A DNA stretch of 64,000 nucleotides from Chromobacterium sinusclupearum (GCF_002902845.1 NZ_PPTF01000030.1:61029-125028); one strand, 5' to 3'; shown: positions 47,753-58,984, numbered from the stretch's first letter. A program made the numbers and translations. Notes: a model not told the origin generated them from the letters alone.

Positions 47753-49290
47753 AGCGGGAAAAGAAGGGGGAAAGCATGAAACCGATTTCCACCGGATCCG
47801 AATGGACCTTCGAATTGGTCGGCGAATACGACCGCGCCATCCGCGAGATCGCGGTAGACGAATTCAAGCTGGATGTTTACCCCAACCAGCTGGAAATCAT
47901 CACGGCCGAGCAGATGATGGATGCGTACGCCTCAGTGGGCATGCCGGTCAATTACCACCACTGGAGCTATGGCAAACACTTCGTCTCCACGGAGAAAAGC
48001 TACAAGCGCGGCCAGATGGGGCTGGCCTATGAGATCGTGATCAACTCCAACCCCTGCATCGCCTATCTGATGGAAGAAAACTCCATGACGATGCAGGCGC
48101 TGGTGATCGCCCACGCCGCCTACGGCCACAACAGTTTCTTCAAGGGCAACTACCTGTTCCGTTCCTGGACCGACGCCTCCGCCATCATCGACTACCTGGT
48201 GTTCGCCAAGAGCTACATCATGAAGTGCGAAGAGCGCTATGGCATCGACGAGGTGGAAGAGTTGCTGGACTCCTGCCACGCGCTGATGAACTATGGCGTG
48301 GATCGCTACAAGCGGCCGCAGAAGTTGTCGCTGGCGCAGGAGCAGGCGCGGCAGGAAGAGCGCGAGCAGTATCTGCAGATGCAGGTCAACGACTTGTGGC
48401 GCACCATTCCCAAGCGCGACAAGGACGATTCCGGCAAGTCCGCGCCTCGCTTCCCGACGGAACCGCAGGAGAACCTGCTGTATTTCATCGAGAAATCCGC
48501 GCCGCTGCTGGAGCCTTGGCAGCGCGAGGTGGTGCGCATCGTGCGCAAGGTGGCGCAGTATTTCTACCCGCAGCGGCAGACTCAGGTGATGAACGAGGGT
48601 TGGGCCACCTTCTGGCATTACACCATCATGAATCGCCTGTACGACAAGGGCATGATCACCGACGGCGCCATGCTGGAGTTCCTGCAGAGCCACACCAATG
48701 TGGTGACGCAGCCGCCGGTGACGGCGCGCTGGTACAGCGGGATCAACCCTTATGCCTTGGGTTTCTCGATGTATCAGGACATCAAGCGGATCTGTCAGGC
48801 GCCGACCGACGAAGACCGGGCCTGGTTCCCGGATCTGGCCGGCACGGATTGGCGCGAGTCCCTGGAGTTCGCGATGCGCAATTTCAAGGACGAGAGCTTC
48901 ATCTCGCAGTACCTGTCGCCCAAGTTGATTCGCGACTTCCGCTTGTTTGCGATCCGTGACGACGACAGGGACGACAAGCTGGAAATTTCGTGCATCCACG
49001 ACGAAGAAGGCTACCGCGAAATCCGCAACCGGCTGGCCGATCAGTACAACCTGGGTTCGCGCGAGCCGAATATCCAGGTCTGGTCGGTCAATGTGCGCGG
49101 CGACCGCAGCCTGACGCTGCGCCACACCATGCATAACCGCCGCCCGCTGGAAGAGCAGAGCGCGCAGGAGGTGTTGAAGCATGTGTGCCGGCTGTGGGGC
49201 TTCGATGTCCGTCTGGAAAGCGTGGACGGCAATGGCGAAGTCAAGCAGCTGTTCGAGGTGCAGGCCAACAAGGACCCGGCGATGATCTGA
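47749..49290 (+). CDS. spoVR: SpoVR-family protein
   Basis: This 513-residue protein has the usual SpoVR length and motifs ([67 protein letters not shown]). SpoVR is needed for spore cortex in Bacillus but is common in non-sporing bacteria, usually next to prkA-yeaH as here. I use the ATG at 47749, which has GGGAAGGAG 6 bases ahead and overlaps the yeaH stop; a second ATG at 47776 is possible. A strong terminator follows. Confidence 0.93.
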   Translation: MKREKKGESMKPISTGSEWTFELVGEYDRAIREIAVDEFKLDVYPNQLEIITAEQMMDAYASVGMPVNYHHWSYGKHFVSTEKSYKRGQMGLAYEIVINSNPCIAYLMEENSMTMQALVIAHAAYGHNSFFKGNYLFRSWTDASAIIDYLVFAKSYIMKCEERYGIDEVEELLDSCHALMNYGVDRYKRPQKLSLAQEQARQEEREQYLQMQVNDLWRTIPKRDKDDSGKSAPRFPTEPQENLLYFIEKSAPLLEPWQREVVRIVRKVAQYFYPQRQTQVMNEGWATFWHYTIMNRLYDKGMITDGAMLEFLQSHTNVVTQPPVTARWYSGINPYALGFSMYQDIKRICQAPTDEDRAWFPDLAGTDWRESLEFAMRNFKDESFISQYLSPKLIRDFRLFAIRDDDRDDKLEISCIHDEEGYREIRNRLADQYNLGSREPNIQVWSVNVRGDRSLTLRHTMHNRRPLEEQSAQEVLKHVCRLWGFDVRLESVDGNGEVKQLFEVQANKDPAMI

Positions 49291-49338
49291 AGCGCTTGGG
49301 CGTGACAGGCGGCGCCGCAAGGCGCCCGGCAATAGAGG

Positions 49339-49364
49339 CAGGCAACGCGCGCGTTGCCTGTTTT
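49339..49364 (+). terminator. Terminator of the prkA-yeaH-spoVR operon
   Basis: The 22-base perfect palindrome from CAGGCAACGC to GCGTTGCCTG is followed by TTTTC, 48 bases past the spoVR stop. Confidence 0.8.
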
Positions 49365-49421
49365 CATGACGCCATAGCTGCTTTCAAGCCAGCGCTGAGG
49401 GCGGGCTGGGAATCGCCTCGC

Positions 49422-49889
49422 TCAGGCGGTGCCGCCCACCGGGGAGAGCCGGCAATGCGAGCGGTCCTCGAAGCTGCCATTGGGCAGGCCCCAGGCGTGG
49501 GCGTAGTGCATCTGGCCGTTGGCCTCTATGCGGATGGTGATTTCCTGGCGGAACTGCTCGCTCAGGCTGCGCGGGCCGCTGGCGAATACCACTTCCAGCA
49601 CGCCGTTGCCGCTCTCGGCCAGGCGAATGGCGGGATGAGGCAAAACGAAGGGCAGTTCGTCCATCACCGGCCACAAACACAGGGTGCCGTCCGGCTGGTA
49701 GCCGAGCAGGGTGGTTTCCCGGTGCAGGACTTCGCCATCGGTGCCGTTGGCGGTGTAGTGAAGCAGCAAGGCCCTCTGGCCGGGCAGCGCTTGCCAGTGC
49801 AGGCAACCGGTGAAGGTCTGGTCATCGTGATTGATGCCCTCGCCACAAAACTGATTGGGCAGCGATTGCAGAGCGGCAAGCAGAGGCAT
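49422..49889 (-). CDS. Hypothetical protein, possible beta-barrel fold
   Basis: I do not recognise a named family with confidence. The 155-residue protein has alternating strand-like segments (TFTGCLHWQALPGQRALLLHYTANG, VLHRETTLLGYQPDGTLCLWPVMD, NGVLEVVFASG, QEITIRIEANGQMHYAHAWGLPNGSF). This resembles small calycin-like barrels such as FABP- or nitrobindin-type proteins. There is no signal peptide. The ATG at 49889 follows GGAAGG; the frame is open to 49973 without a site. Function unknown. Confidence 0.6.
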   Translation of the reverse strand: MPLLAALQSLPNQFCGEGINHDDQTFTGCLHWQALPGQRALLLHYTANGTDGEVLHRETTLLGYQPDGTLCLWPVMDELPFVLPHPAIRLAESGNGVLEVVFASGPRSLSEQFRQEITIRIEANGQMHYAHAWGLPNGSFEDRSHCRLSPVGGTA

Positions 49890-49962
49890 GGCTAACCTTC
49901 CGGTTGCATGGAGGAGGTAGTCAGGATGGCAGGTTTGACAGCCGCGCGCAATACGTCTTAGG

Positions 49963-50062
49963 GCCGCTAACACAACCCCTGATCCTGCGTTGTGCCTTCT
50001 TGCCGCATGACTTGTACTGTCTGCGTCGGCGCGCCTCGGCTCAGGTGTTCTTCAGCGGCTCT
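49963..50062 (+). repeat. Dispersed intergenic repeat, copy B
   Basis: This matches the reverse of copy A (9147-9240) over about 95 bases and copy C (37221-37285) over its first part. Ends form an imperfect inverted repeat (GCCGCTAA at the left, CAGCGGCTC at the right). The right end reaches the hmuV stop codon. The rest of the 49890-50061 gap shows nothing else. Confidence 0.6.
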
Positions 50063-50859
50063 CAGCCCCTGGGAGCGTGGCCTGACAGGGGGATGAAGGC
50101 GCGCCACGGCTGGTCAGGATGCGTCAGTTCGGCCAGCCGCACGCCGTAAACTTGCTCCAGCCTTTCGAGCTGCATCATTTCGGCGGTGTTGCCATGCCCG
50201 GCGGCGCGGCCGTCATTCAGCAGCAGTACTTGGTCGGCATGGCGCAAGGCGAGATTGAGATCGTGCACGACGGCCAAGACGCCGATTTGCAGCTGGCGGC
50301 ACAGCGCGCGGGCCTCGGTCATCAAGGCGTCGGACAGCGCGAAATCCAGCGCCGCAGTCGGCTCGTCCAGCAGCAGATAGCGCTGCGACTGATCGGACAG
50401 TAAAAGCTGGCACAGCGCGCGGGCCAGCTGCAAGCGCTGCTTTTCGCCGCCGGACAGCTGCGACAGCCGGCGCTTGCGCAGCGCCGTCGCATGAGTCAAG
50501 GCCAGTGCCTGATCGATGGCGGCATGGCTTTGCGCGCGTCCGGAGGCGGCGAGCGGGTAGGCGCCGGCCGCGACCAGTTGCTCCGCGGTCCAGTCTTCCG
50601 GCATGGGCGGGGCCTGCTCCATGACGGCGCGCCGCGCCGCCAGCTGGCGCTTGCTCAATGTCGACAATGGCTGGCCATCCAGCAGGATGTCGCCTTGGTC
50701 GGGCCGCCACAGGCCGGAGAGCAGTTTCAGCAAGGAGCTTTTGCCGGCGCCATTCGGCCCCAGCACTACCAGCAGCTCGCCCGCTTGCAGCGTCAGGCTG
50801 ATGTCGTCCAGCACCTGCCTGCCGTTGCGGGTCAGCGAGAGATGGCGCGCCTCAAGCAT
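50062..50859 (-). CDS. hmuV: ABC transporter ATP-binding protein, HmuV-like (heme)
   Basis: This 265-residue ATPase has Walker A GPNGAGKSS (34-42), the signature LSGGEKQRLQLARAL, Walker B YLLLDEPTAALD and the switch histidine in VVHDLNLALRHAD. Extended segments (VMEQAPPMPEDWTAEQLVAAGAYPL) are of the HmuV heme-uptake type. It should power the HmuU-like permease next to it, whose gene it overlaps by 8 bases. No periplasmic binding protein gene accompanies the pair in this window. Confidence 0.88.
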   Translation of the reverse strand: MLEARHLSLTRNGRQVLDDISLTLQAGELLVVLGPNGAGKSSLLKLLSGLWRPDQGDILLDGQPLSTLSKRQLAARRAVMEQAPPMPEDWTAEQLVAAGAYPLAASGRAQSHAAIDQALALTHATALRKRRLSQLSGGEKQRLQLARALCQLLLSDQSQRYLLLDEPTAALDFALSDALMTEARALCRQLQIGVLAVVHDLNLALRHADQVLLLNDGRAAGHGNTAEMMQLERLEQVYGVRLAELTHPDQPWRAFIPLSGHAPRG

Positions 50860-51817
50860 CGCGGCCCTCCTGACGTTTCAGCAGCCATAAAAAGAACGGC
50901 GCTCCCAGCAGGCTGGTGATCACGCCCACCGGCAGCTCCGCCGGCGCCAGCAGCGAACGGGCCAGCCAATCGGAGCCGACGCTGAGCCAAGCGCCCAGCA
51001 GCGGAGCCGCCAGCAAAAGGCGGCGCGAGTCGCTGCCGACCAATTGCCGCGCCAGGTGCGGCGCCATCAGGCCGACGAAGCCTATCATTCCGCAATTCGA
51101 TACCACCAAGCCGGCCGCCAGCGCCGCCAGCAGGATGATGGTCCACTCCTGGCGGCGCACCGGAAAGCCCAGGTAGAACGCCGCGCTCTCGCCCAGCTGC
51201 AGGGCATTGAGAAAGCGCCAGCGCTGGTATAGGCCCAGCCAGATCAGCGGCGCCGCGAGCAGCAAGACCAGGGTTTGCGGCCATTCCATGCTGGCGAAGC
51301 TGCCCATCAGCCAGAAAGTCACGGTGCGCAGCGAGCCGTCCGGCAAGGTGGTGATCAGCAGCGTCAGCAGGCTGCCGAGCAGGGTGCTGACGGCCAGTCC
51401 GCTGAGTATTAGCTGCTTGCCGTCGCGGTCGCTGCCCAGCAGGCGCACCAGAAGCAAAGCGGCGAAGCCGCCAAAGAAGCCCGCCGCCGCCACGCCGTAC
51501 AGGCCGACGCCCAGGCTCAATGCCAATGCGGCGGCCAGCGCGGCGCCGCTATTGATGCCTATCAGGCCGGGTTCGGCCAGCGGATTGCGAAAGCGCGCCT
51601 GCACGGCGGCCCCGGCGCTGGCCAGCAAGATGCCGGCGCTGGCGGCGGCCAGCAGCCGCGGCAGCCGCAACTCCACCAGCAATTGCCATTCCAGAAGCGG
51701 TTGCGGCGCCAGCCGCAGCAGGCTGGCAGGCTGCAGATGGCTGTGGTGCAGCAGGGAAGCGCAGGCGGTGGCGCCTAGCAGAAACAGCAGCAGGGGAATC
51801 AGCGTCGAGAGGCGCAT
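50852..51817 (-). CDS. hmuU: FecCD-family permease, HmuU-like
   Basis: This 321-residue membrane protein is of the FecCD type used for heme, siderophore and B12 uptake. It contains LRLPRLLAAASAGILLASAGAAVQARFRNPLAEPGLIGINSGAALAAALAL in consecutive segments and CGMIGFVGLMAPHLARQLVGSDSRRLLLAAPLLGA near the ATPase contact. The heme assignment comes from the HmuV-like partner. The ATG at 51817 has no clear ribosome-binding site (the bases before it are mainly C and T). It sits 32 bases behind dapB, after a GGGGC-TAA-GCCCC hairpin. Confidence 0.85.
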   Translation of the reverse strand: MRLSTLIPLLLFLLGATACASLLHHSHLQPASLLRLAPQPLLEWQLLVELRLPRLLAAASAGILLASAGAAVQARFRNPLAEPGLIGINSGAALAAALALSLGVGLYGVAAAGFFGGFAALLLVRLLGSDRDGKQLILSGLAVSTLLGSLLTLLITTLPDGSLRTVTFWLMGSFASMEWPQTLVLLLAAPLIWLGLYQRWRFLNALQLGESAAFYLGFPVRRQEWTIILLAALAAGLVVSNCGMIGFVGLMAPHLARQLVGSDSRRLLLAAPLLGAWLSVGSDWLARSLLAPAELPVGVITSLLGAPFFLWLLKRQEGRDA

Positions 51818-51849
51818 GGAGGGGAGGAGGGGCTTAGCCCCTCCGCGGA

Positions 51850-53048
<1,199 letters not shown>

Positions 53049-53145
53049 GATACTCCGATTGACTCGAATGTTTATGAGGCTGTAATTAGGCAAAGCCGTC
53101 AAAAGGCTTTATCATGATTCGAAAACCGACACACTTTATATCACG

Positions 53146-53577
53146 ATGAGCAAAGCCAGTCACCTCAAAGATATCGGCCTGAAAGCCACCGGACCGCGCC
53201 TGAAAATCCTGGATCTGTTCGAACAGGCCGACTCCGGGCATATGTCGGCCGAAGATGTCTACCGCAAGCTGTTAGCGGAAAACATCGACATCGGTCTCGC
53301 CACCATCTACCGCGTGCTGACGCAGTTCGAGCAGGCCGGCATTCTGGTGCGCCATCATTTCGAAACCGGCAAGGCCGTGTACGAATTGAACCAGGGCGGC
53401 CACCATGATCATATGGTATGCGTCAGCTGCGGCAAGGTGGTCGAGTTCTTCGATCCCGAGATCGAGGCGCTGCAGAACCGCATCGCCGAGCAGCATGGCT
53501 ACCGCATCGTCGACCACGCGCTGTACATGTATGGCGAGTGCCCCGACTGCCTGGGCAAGGGCGGTCAGCGCGGATGA
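53146..53577 (+). CDS. fur: Ferric uptake regulator Fur
   Basis: This 143-residue protein is full length. The winged helix spans about residues 10-80 ([34 protein letters not shown]). Metal sites include HHDH (86-89) and C92xxC95, with a second CPDC pair near 132. It represses iron-uptake genes when iron is bound. It shares the 97-base divergent region with bamE and overlaps aat by four bases (ATGA). Confidence 0.97.
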   Translation: MSKASHLKDIGLKATGPRLKILDLFEQADSGHMSAEDVYRKLLAENIDIGLATIYRVLTQFEQAGILVRHHFETGKAVYELNQGGHHDHMVCVSCGKVVEFFDPEIEALQNRIAEQHGYRIVDHALYMYGECPDCLGKGGQRG

Positions 53578-54275
53578 TTCCCTGGCTCGGACCCGAGCCT
53601 GTCTTCCCGCCGGTGACGCAGGCGCTGAGTCATCCCAACGGCCTGCTGGCCGCCGGCGGCGATTTGTCCCCCAGGCGCATTCTTAGCGCCTATTGCGAGG
53701 GCATTTTCCCCTGGTTTTCCGAGGACGAACCCATTTTGTGGTGGTCGCCCGCGCCGCGCATGGTGCTGTATCCGGAAGAGCTGAAAGTCAGCCGTTCGCT
53801 GGCCAAGACCTTGCGCAATCTGGATTATGAGATACGCGTCGACAGCGCCTTTGACGAGGTGATGAGGGCCTGCGCCGAGCCGCGCGCTGGCCAGGACGGC
53901 ACCTGGATCGTGCCCGAGATGGTGGCGGCCTATTGCCAGCTGCATCAGCTGGGCTATGCCCACAGTTTTGAAACCTGGATAGACGGCGAGCTGGCCGGCG
54001 GCTTGTATGGCGTGGCCATCGGGCGGATGTTCTATGGCGAGTCGATGTTTTCCCGCCGCACGGATGCGTCCAAGCTGGCTTTCGTCCACATGGTCCGTCA
54101 TCTGGCCGGACAGGGAGTAGGCATGATCGACTGCCAGATGCATACCTCGCATCTGGCGAGTCTGGGCGCCCGGCTGGTGCCGCGCGATGTTTTTCTTGCT
54201 ACGCTGAAGGAGCGGGTCGGGCAATCCCAGCCTGACCGGATGTGGGAATACCATTATCGCCATGAGCCATCGTGA
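53574..54275 (+). CDS. aat: Leucyl/phenylalanyl-tRNA-protein transferase
   Basis: This 233-residue enzyme adds Leu or Phe to proteins with N-terminal Arg or Lys, marking them for ClpAP. Identifying segments are [84 protein letters not shown] in pieces, and [12 protein letters not shown]. The start overlaps the fur stop, and the end overlaps bpt by 14 bases, so the N-end-rule enzymes form one unit with fur. Confidence 0.96.
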   Translation: MIPWLGPEPVFPPVTQALSHPNGLLAAGGDLSPRRILSAYCEGIFPWFSEDEPILWWSPAPRMVLYPEELKVSRSLAKTLRNLDYEIRVDSAFDEVMRACAEPRAGQDGTWIVPEMVAAYCQLHQLGYAHSFETWIDGELAGGLYGVAIGRMFYGESMFSRRTDASKLAFVHMVRHLAGQGVGMIDCQMHTSHLASLGARLVPRDVFLATLKERVGQSQPDRMWEYHYRHEPS

Positions 54276-55017
54276 AGCCGGCCAAGTTGCGGCCATCCAT
54301 TTCTATGCCACCGCGCCTTATCCCTGCAGCTATCTGCCGGAGCGGCAAGCGCGTTCGCAGGTGGCGATCCCGGCCGAGGCGATAGACAGCGGGGTCTACA
54401 GCCAATTGGTGCGGCTGGGTTTCCGCCGCAGCGGCCTGTATACCTATCGTCCTTATTGCGATTCCTGCCAGGCATGCATCCCGGTGCGGCTGCCGGTCGG
54501 CCAGTTTCAGCCCAACAGGACGCAGCGCCGGGTATGGAAGCGGGCCTCGCCGCTCATCGCGCATTGGCTGCCGTTGCGGTTCGATGCCGAGCACTACGCC
54601 TTATACCGTTTGTATCAGCAAACCAGGCATGCCGGCGGCGGGATGTCGGAGGATGACGCCCAGCAATACAGCGAGTTCATTCTGAAGAGCGGGGTGGATA
54701 GCCATCTGGTGGAATTCAGGCAGGATGGAGTGCTGAAGATGGTCAGCCTGGTGGATAAATTGATAGACGGTTTGTCCGCTGTTTACACCTTCTACGATCC
54801 GGAAGACACCCAGATGAGCCTGGGCGTGTACAACGTGCTGTGGCAGGTGGAGCAGGCCAGGGAGATGGGGCTGGATTATGTTTATCTGGGCTATTGGATC
54901 GCAGACTGCCGCAAGATGTCGTACAAGTCGGCCTATCGTCCGCTGCAGATATTGCGCGGCGGGCGTTGGCAGTGGCTGCCGGAGCATGCGCGTGACGCGC
55001 TGGCGAGCGGAAAATGA
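54262..55017 (+). CDS. bpt: Aspartate/glutamate leucyltransferase
   Basis: This 251-residue protein of the Bpt/ATE1-like family moves leucine from tRNA to proteins starting with Asp or Glu. Typical parts are PYPCSYLPERQARSQVA, FRRSGLYTYRPYCDSCQACIPVRLPV with its cysteine pair, SLGVYNVLWQVEQAREMGLDYVYLGYWI and MSYKSAYRPLQIL. It works beside aat to widen the set of degradable N-termini. A terminator follows directly. Confidence 0.95.
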   Translation: MSHREAGQVAAIHFYATAPYPCSYLPERQARSQVAIPAEAIDSGVYSQLVRLGFRRSGLYTYRPYCDSCQACIPVRLPVGQFQPNRTQRRVWKRASPLIAHWLPLRFDAEHYALYRLYQQTRHAGGGMSEDDAQQYSEFILKSGVDSHLVEFRQDGVLKMVSLVDKLIDGLSAVYTFYDPEDTQMSLGVYNVLWQVEQAREMGLDYVYLGYWIADCRKMSYKSAYRPLQILRGGRWQWLPEHARDALASGK

Positions 55018-55042
55018 AACAGGCCCGGAAGGGCCTGTTTGC
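55016..55042 (+). terminator. Terminator of fur-aat-bpt
   Basis: The stem AAACAGGCCC / GGGCCTGTTT with a GGAA loop begins at the bpt stop and is followed by GCTTT. It may also serve the convergent lipoprotein gene. Confidence 0.75.
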
Positions 55043-55063
55043 TTTGCTGCGTTGTTTGCCTGA

Positions 55064-55525
55064 TCAGTACGGCACGACGCGGTCGTTGCCGCCGCCGCTC
55101 AGCACTTTCACGCGCTGATTGGCGACAAACGGGATGTCGGCTTCCTGCACGATGGATACGGTGCGGCCGGTATCCAGCTTGACGGTGATTTCCAGCGCGT
55201 TCTTGGTCATCGCGCGTTGCGCGGCTTGAGTGCCGAAGCCGCCAGCCAGCGCGCCGACGATGGCACCGGCCGCCTGGCCCTTGCCGCCGCCGATATTGCT
55301 GCCCGCCAAGCCGCCCAGCGCGGCGCCGCCCAGGGTCAGCAGTTCGTTGTTGTCGCCTTCCATCTTCACGTTCTGCACCGAAACCACGGTGCCAAATTGC
55401 ACGGTCTGCGCTTGGCGCATCTGGCTCTTGGAGTAAACGGCGGCGGAGTCCGAAGTAGCGCAGCCGCTAAGGATGCCTGCGCCGAGCAGGGCAATCAGGG
55501 TTGCGCGAGAAAAGGTAGAGATCAT
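55064..55525 (-). CDS. Glycine-zipper outer-membrane lipoprotein (SlyB/Pcp-like)
   Basis: This 153-residue protein has a lipoprotein signal ending LSGC with C22 lipidated. A glycine-zipper 2TM-like stretch follows, LGGLAGSNIGGGKGQAAGAIVGALAGG (about 72-98, given in two pieces of one motif), and then a C-terminal beta segment VKLDTGRTVSIVQ. This matches SlyB/Pcp-type proteins that stabilise the outer membrane. The ATG at 55525 follows GGAG. Single gene, convergent with bpt. Confidence 0.88.
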   Translation of the reverse strand: MISTFSRATLIALLGAGILSGCATSDSAAVYSKSQMRQAQTVQFGTVVSVQNVKMEGDNNELLTLGGAALGGLAGSNIGGGKGQAAGAIVGALAGGFGTQAAQRAMTKNALEITVKLDTGRTVSIVQEADIPFVANQRVKVLSGGGNDRVVPY

Positions 55526-55545
55526 GTCCTGCTCCATTCTTTGGT

Positions 55546-56580
55546 TCAATTGCGAGCTTTTAGGTATTGTGCCACGGCTTTGCTGCATTCTCCCACCAAT
55601 TCTGGTCCGCGGTAGATCAGGCCGCTGTAGAGTTGCACCAGCGTGGCGCCGGCATCCAGTTTTTCGACGGCGTCGTTGCCGGACAGGATGCCGCCAACAC
55701 CTATGATAGGCAATGCGCCGTCAAGTTCCCGCGCCAGCTTGCGGATCACTGCGGTGGAGCGGCTGCGCACCGGGGCGCCGGACAGGCCGCCGGCCTCGTG
55801 TTCATGCGGGTGGCTGGCCACTTCGGCGCGAGATAGCGTGGTATTGGTGGCGATGACGCCGTCTATGCCCTTGTCTGTGAGCAGGCGGGCGATTTCCGTG
55901 ATCTGCTCATCGTCTAGGTCCGGGGCGATCTTTACCGCCAGCGGCACGTAGCGGCCGTGCTGGTCGGCCAGCGCCTGTTGGCGTTGTTTCAGGGCAGCCA
56001 GCAGCTTGCCGAGTTCGTCGCCCTGCTGCAGTTGTCGCAGATTCTTGGTGTTGGGCGAGGAGATGTTGACGGTGACGTAGCTGGCCGCGGCGTAGACCTG
56101 GTCCAAGCAGGCCAAATAGTCGTCTACGGCGTTTTCTATCGGCGTGATCGCGTTTTTGCCGATATTGATGCCTAGCACGCCCTTGAATCGGCAGCGGCGC
56201 ACGTTTTCCAGCAGCGCCGCCACACCGTGGTTGTTGAAGCCCATGCGATTGATGATGGCCTCGTGCTCCGGCAGGCGGAACAACCGGGGTTTGGGATTGC
56301 CGTCCTGCGGACGCGGGGTGACGGTGCCGATTTCGATGAAGCCGAAGCCCAGCGCCGCCAGCGCGTCGATATGGTCGCCGTTCTTGTCCAGGCCGGCGGC
56401 CAGGCCCACCGCATTGGGGAAGGTGATGCCCATGGCCTCCACCGGCTGGCGGATGGCCGGCGCCGCGGCCAGCGGGGTCAGATGCAGCCGGTGCGCGCGG
56501 TCCAGCATCTTCAGCGTGTGTTCATGGGCGGTTTCCGCGTCGAACTTGAACAGCAGCGGGCGCAGCAGCGGGTACAGCAT
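55546..56580 (-). CDS. pyrD: Dihydroorotate dehydrogenase (quinone)
   Basis: This 344-residue class 2 enzyme oxidises dihydroorotate to orotate with quinone at the inner membrane, in pyrimidine synthesis. The N-terminal helix [20 protein letters not shown] is the quinone-tunnel segment of class 2. Others are [58 protein letters not shown] with the catalytic Ser, NTTLSR, and [32 protein letters not shown] in pieces. It stands alone on the minus strand. Confidence 0.97.
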   Translation of the reverse strand: MLYPLLRPLLFKFDAETAHEHTLKMLDRAHRLHLTPLAAAPAIRQPVEAMGITFPNAVGLAAGLDKNGDHIDALAALGFGFIEIGTVTPRPQDGNPKPRLFRLPEHEAIINRMGFNNHGVAALLENVRRCRFKGVLGINIGKNAITPIENAVDDYLACLDQVYAAASYVTVNISSPNTKNLRQLQQGDELGKLLAALKQRQQALADQHGRYVPLAVKIAPDLDDEQITEIARLLTDKGIDGVIATNTTLSRAEVASHPHEHEAGGLSGAPVRSRSTAVIRKLARELDGALPIIGVGGILSGNDAVEKLDAGATLVQLYSGLIYRGPELVGECSKAVAQYLKARN

Positions 56581-56644
56581 GGCATTCTCCGGGCAGACAA
56601 ATGCCCGGCATTATAACCGGGCATGGCGGCGGGGCTAGTGGGAA

Positions 56645-57235
56645 TTACAGGATGCGGCAGGCTTCTTCGAAGCTGAAGCGCGGCGAGCGCGGGAACAGCT
56701 TGTCGGCTTCGCCGTAGCCCAGGTTGATCAGGAAGTTGGACTTGAAGCGGCCGTCCGGGAAGAAGGCGGCGTCCACTGCGGCGTTGTCGAAACCGGACAT
56801 CGGGCCGCAATCCAGGCCCAGCGAGCGGGCGGCCAGGATCAGATACGCGCCTTGCAGCGTGCCGTTGCGGAAGGCAGTGGTGTTGATCAGCGCCTCATTG
56901 CCTTCGAACCAGCTCCTGGCGTCGGCGTGCGGGAATAGCTTGGGCAGTTCTTCATAAAAGCGCGTGTCGTGGGCGACGATCACGCAAACCGGCGCGGCCA
57001 TGGTCTTTTCCACATTGCCTTCTGCCAGGCACGGCTTCAGCTTGGCCTTGGCCTCGGCGCTCTTGACGAACACCAGGCGCGCCGGCGAGCAGTTGGCGCT
57101 GGTCGGCGCCTGCTTCAGCAGGTCGTACAGCTGATGCAGCAGCTCGTCGTTCACCGGCCGCGGTTGCCAGTGGCTATGGGTGCGGGCGTTCAGGAACAGT
57201 TGTTCCAGCGTGGCGTGCGAAAGGGGAGTGCTCAT
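56645..57235 (-). CDS. rutE: Nitroreductase-family protein, malonic semialdehyde reductase (RutE) type
   Basis: This 196-residue flavin reductase has the length and segments of the RutE/HadB-like nitroreductases: [40 protein letters not shown] in pieces, [20 protein letters not shown] and [10 protein letters not shown]. RutE-type enzymes reduce malonic semialdehyde or small aldehydes; here no other rut gene is present, so the substrate is uncertain. It starts inside the motD stop (ATGA overlap) and ends the minus-strand unit that begins at rluC. Confidence 0.85.
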   Translation of the reverse strand: MSTPLSHATLEQLFLNARTHSHWQPRPVNDELLHQLYDLLKQAPTSANCSPARLVFVKSAEAKAKLKPCLAEGNVEKTMAAPVCVIVAHDTRFYEELPKLFPHADARSWFEGNEALINTTAFRNGTLQGAYLILAARSLGLDCGPMSGFDNAAVDAAFFPDGRFKSNFLINLGYGEADKLFPRSPRFSFEEACRIL

Positions 57236-58029
57236 GGTTTGACCTCGTTGGGGGTGGGGGATGCCTCGGCCGCTCCGGCAGTGTTGTTTGCCTGCACGGA
57301 TATCGTCACGCGGCGATTGCGGGCGCGGCCCTCGGCTGTGGCGTTGTCGGCCGCGGGCAGGTTGGCGCCGTGGCCAACCGCGACCAGCCGCTGCGGCAGC
57401 ACGCCGTTTTCCTCGAACAGCCGGACGATGCCGCCGGCGCGCGCCGCGGACAATTCCCAGTTGGACGGGAAGTTGGCTGTGCTGATCGGGACGTTGTCGG
57501 TAAAACCTTCCACCTTGATGGAGTTGTCCACGCCGGCCAGCAGCTTGGCCATGCTGGACATCAGCGGCAGCGACTGCGTGCTGGGTACGGCCTGGCCGAC
57601 TGCGAACAGGGCGCTGTCGCGCACCTCTATCGTGATGCCCTGGTCGTTCTGGGTGATGGTGACTTCGCCGCTCTGCACCAGCGGGTTCAGCACTTTGGCC
57701 AGATTCTGCGTCAGCTGGCTGAGTTTGGCGGTTTCCTGGGCGGGATGGCCGGATTTGATGGCCTTGCCGATAGGCTTGGTCTGCGGAATTTCTATCAGGG
57801 TATTGGCGCCGCCGGTGGGCGGCGAGGTTTGCACCGTGACCATCGTTCCGCTGCGGAAGGCGTCCATGATGGCCGACGACATGACGCGGTATTTGCCCTC
57901 GTTCAGGGACGAGATGGCGTACATCACCACAAAGAAGGCAAACAGCAGGGTGATGAAGTCCGCGTAGGAGACCAGCCACCGCTCGTGGTTTTCGTGCTCT
58001 TCTTCATGCCGCTTGCGTCGGGATGCCAT
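57232..58029 (-). CDS. motD: Flagellar motor stator protein, MotD type
   Basis: This 265-residue MotB-like protein has one N-terminal membrane helix, [23 protein letters not shown], with the proton-carrying Asp at D24. A periplasmic linker follows, and then an OmpA-like peptidoglycan domain (about 140-245; [34 protein letters not shown]). The name MotD fits the start and its length. Its stator partner (MotC) is not adjacent; the neighbour is sppA. It is 16 bases behind sppA. Confidence 0.88.
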   Translation of the reverse strand: MASRRKRHEEEHENHERWLVSYADFITLLFAFFVVMYAISSLNEGKYRVMSSAIMDAFRSGTMVTVQTSPPTGGANTLIEIPQTKPIGKAIKSGHPAQETAKLSQLTQNLAKVLNPLVQSGEVTITQNDQGITIEVRDSALFAVGQAVPSTQSLPLMSSMAKLLAGVDNSIKVEGFTDNVPISTANFPSNWELSAARAGGIVRLFEENGVLPQRLVAVGHGANLPAADNATAEGRARNRRVTISVQANNTAGAAEASPTPNEVKP

Positions 58030-58045
58030 GGCCGCCTCCGCTGGA

Positions 58046-58984
58046 TCAGAACAGTTTGGTGTCGAACAGCGACTTCACGCCGCCTGCGAATTCCACGCCG
58101 ATGCGGCGCGCCACGCGGCTGGAGAAGTCGTCTTGCTGGGTGTAGTCCACGGTCTTTTCCGCCTTGACCACGTCGCGCGCGACCGAGGCCACGGTGCCGT
58201 AGCCGTCGGCCAGGCCCAGCGGGATGGCTTTTTCGCCCAGCCACACCATGCCGCTGAACAGCTGCGGGTCATTCTTCAGGCGGCTGCCGCGGCCGGCTTG
58301 CACGGCCTGGATGAACTGGGCGTGGATGTCATCCAGCAGCTGCTGGCGAATGGCCTCGTGCTTGGGATTGGTCGGCGAGAACGGATCGCCCATCGCCTTG
58401 TTTTCGCCCGAGGTCTTCAACCGGCGTTCCACGCCGAGTTTCTCCAGCGCGCCGGTAAAGCCGAAACCATCGGACAGCACGCCTATCGAGCCGACGATGC
58501 TGGCCTTGTCGACATAAATCTTGTCCGCGGCGGAGGCGATGTAATAGCAGCCGGACGCGCATACTTCGCTGACCACCACATAGACTGGAATATTGGCGTG
58601 CAGCTTCTTCAGCCGCCGGATTTCATCGTAGACCATGCCGGATAGCACCGGGCTGCCGCCGGGGCTGTTGGCGTCGATGATGATGCCTTTGGTGTTGCGG
58701 TCGCGGAAGGCTTCATCCAGCGCCTCGGTCATTTTCTTGCCGGTGTCGTTTTCGCTGGTGATGGCGCCGTCCAGCTGGATCACGGCGCTATGGCCGCTGC
58801 CGGTCAGGCTGGCGCCGGCCTTTTCCTCATTGCGCATGAACAGGCTGACGGCGATGAAGCCGATGATGGCCAGCCAGATCAGCCGGAAGAAGATTTTCCA
58901 TTGCCGGCTGCGGCGTTGCTCCACCAAGGTGGCGGAGGCCAGTTTTTCCAGTAGTTGTCGTTCCCAGTTATGGGTGTCGCTCAT
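58046..58984 (-). CDS. sppA: S49-family signal peptide peptidase (short SppA)
   Basis: This 312-residue inner-membrane protease has one membrane helix (about 28-50, FFRLIWLAIIGFIAVSLFM). It has the S49 core: IIIDANSPGGSPVLSGMVYDEI, then VCASGCYYIASAADKIYVDKASIVGSIGVL, with the catalytic serine in ASGCYY. It is the short single-domain form. It degrades signal peptides left in the membrane. It lies 43 bases behind the Rieske gene in the rluC unit. Confidence 0.92.
   Translation of the reverse strand: MSDTHNWERQLLEKLASATLVEQRRSRQWKIFFRLIWLAIIGFIAVSLFMRNEEKAGASLTGSGHSAVIQLDGAITSENDTGKKMTEALDEAFRDRNTKGIIIDANSPGGSPVLSGMVYDEIRRLKKLHANIPVYVVVSEVCASGCYYIASAADKIYVDKASIVGSIGVLSDGFGFTGALEKLGVERRLKTSGENKAMGDPFSPTNPKHEAIRQQLLDDIHAQFIQAVQAGRGSRLKNDPQLFSGMVWLGEKAIPLGLADGYGTVASVARDVVKAEKTVDYTQQDDFSSRVARRIGVEFAGGVKSLFDTKLF

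Noticed and set aside
53049..53145. Fur box in the bamE-fur divergent region
   Set aside because: No 19-bp GATAATGATAATCATTATC-like match with acceptable symmetry was found. AT-rich words there fit promoter elements better.
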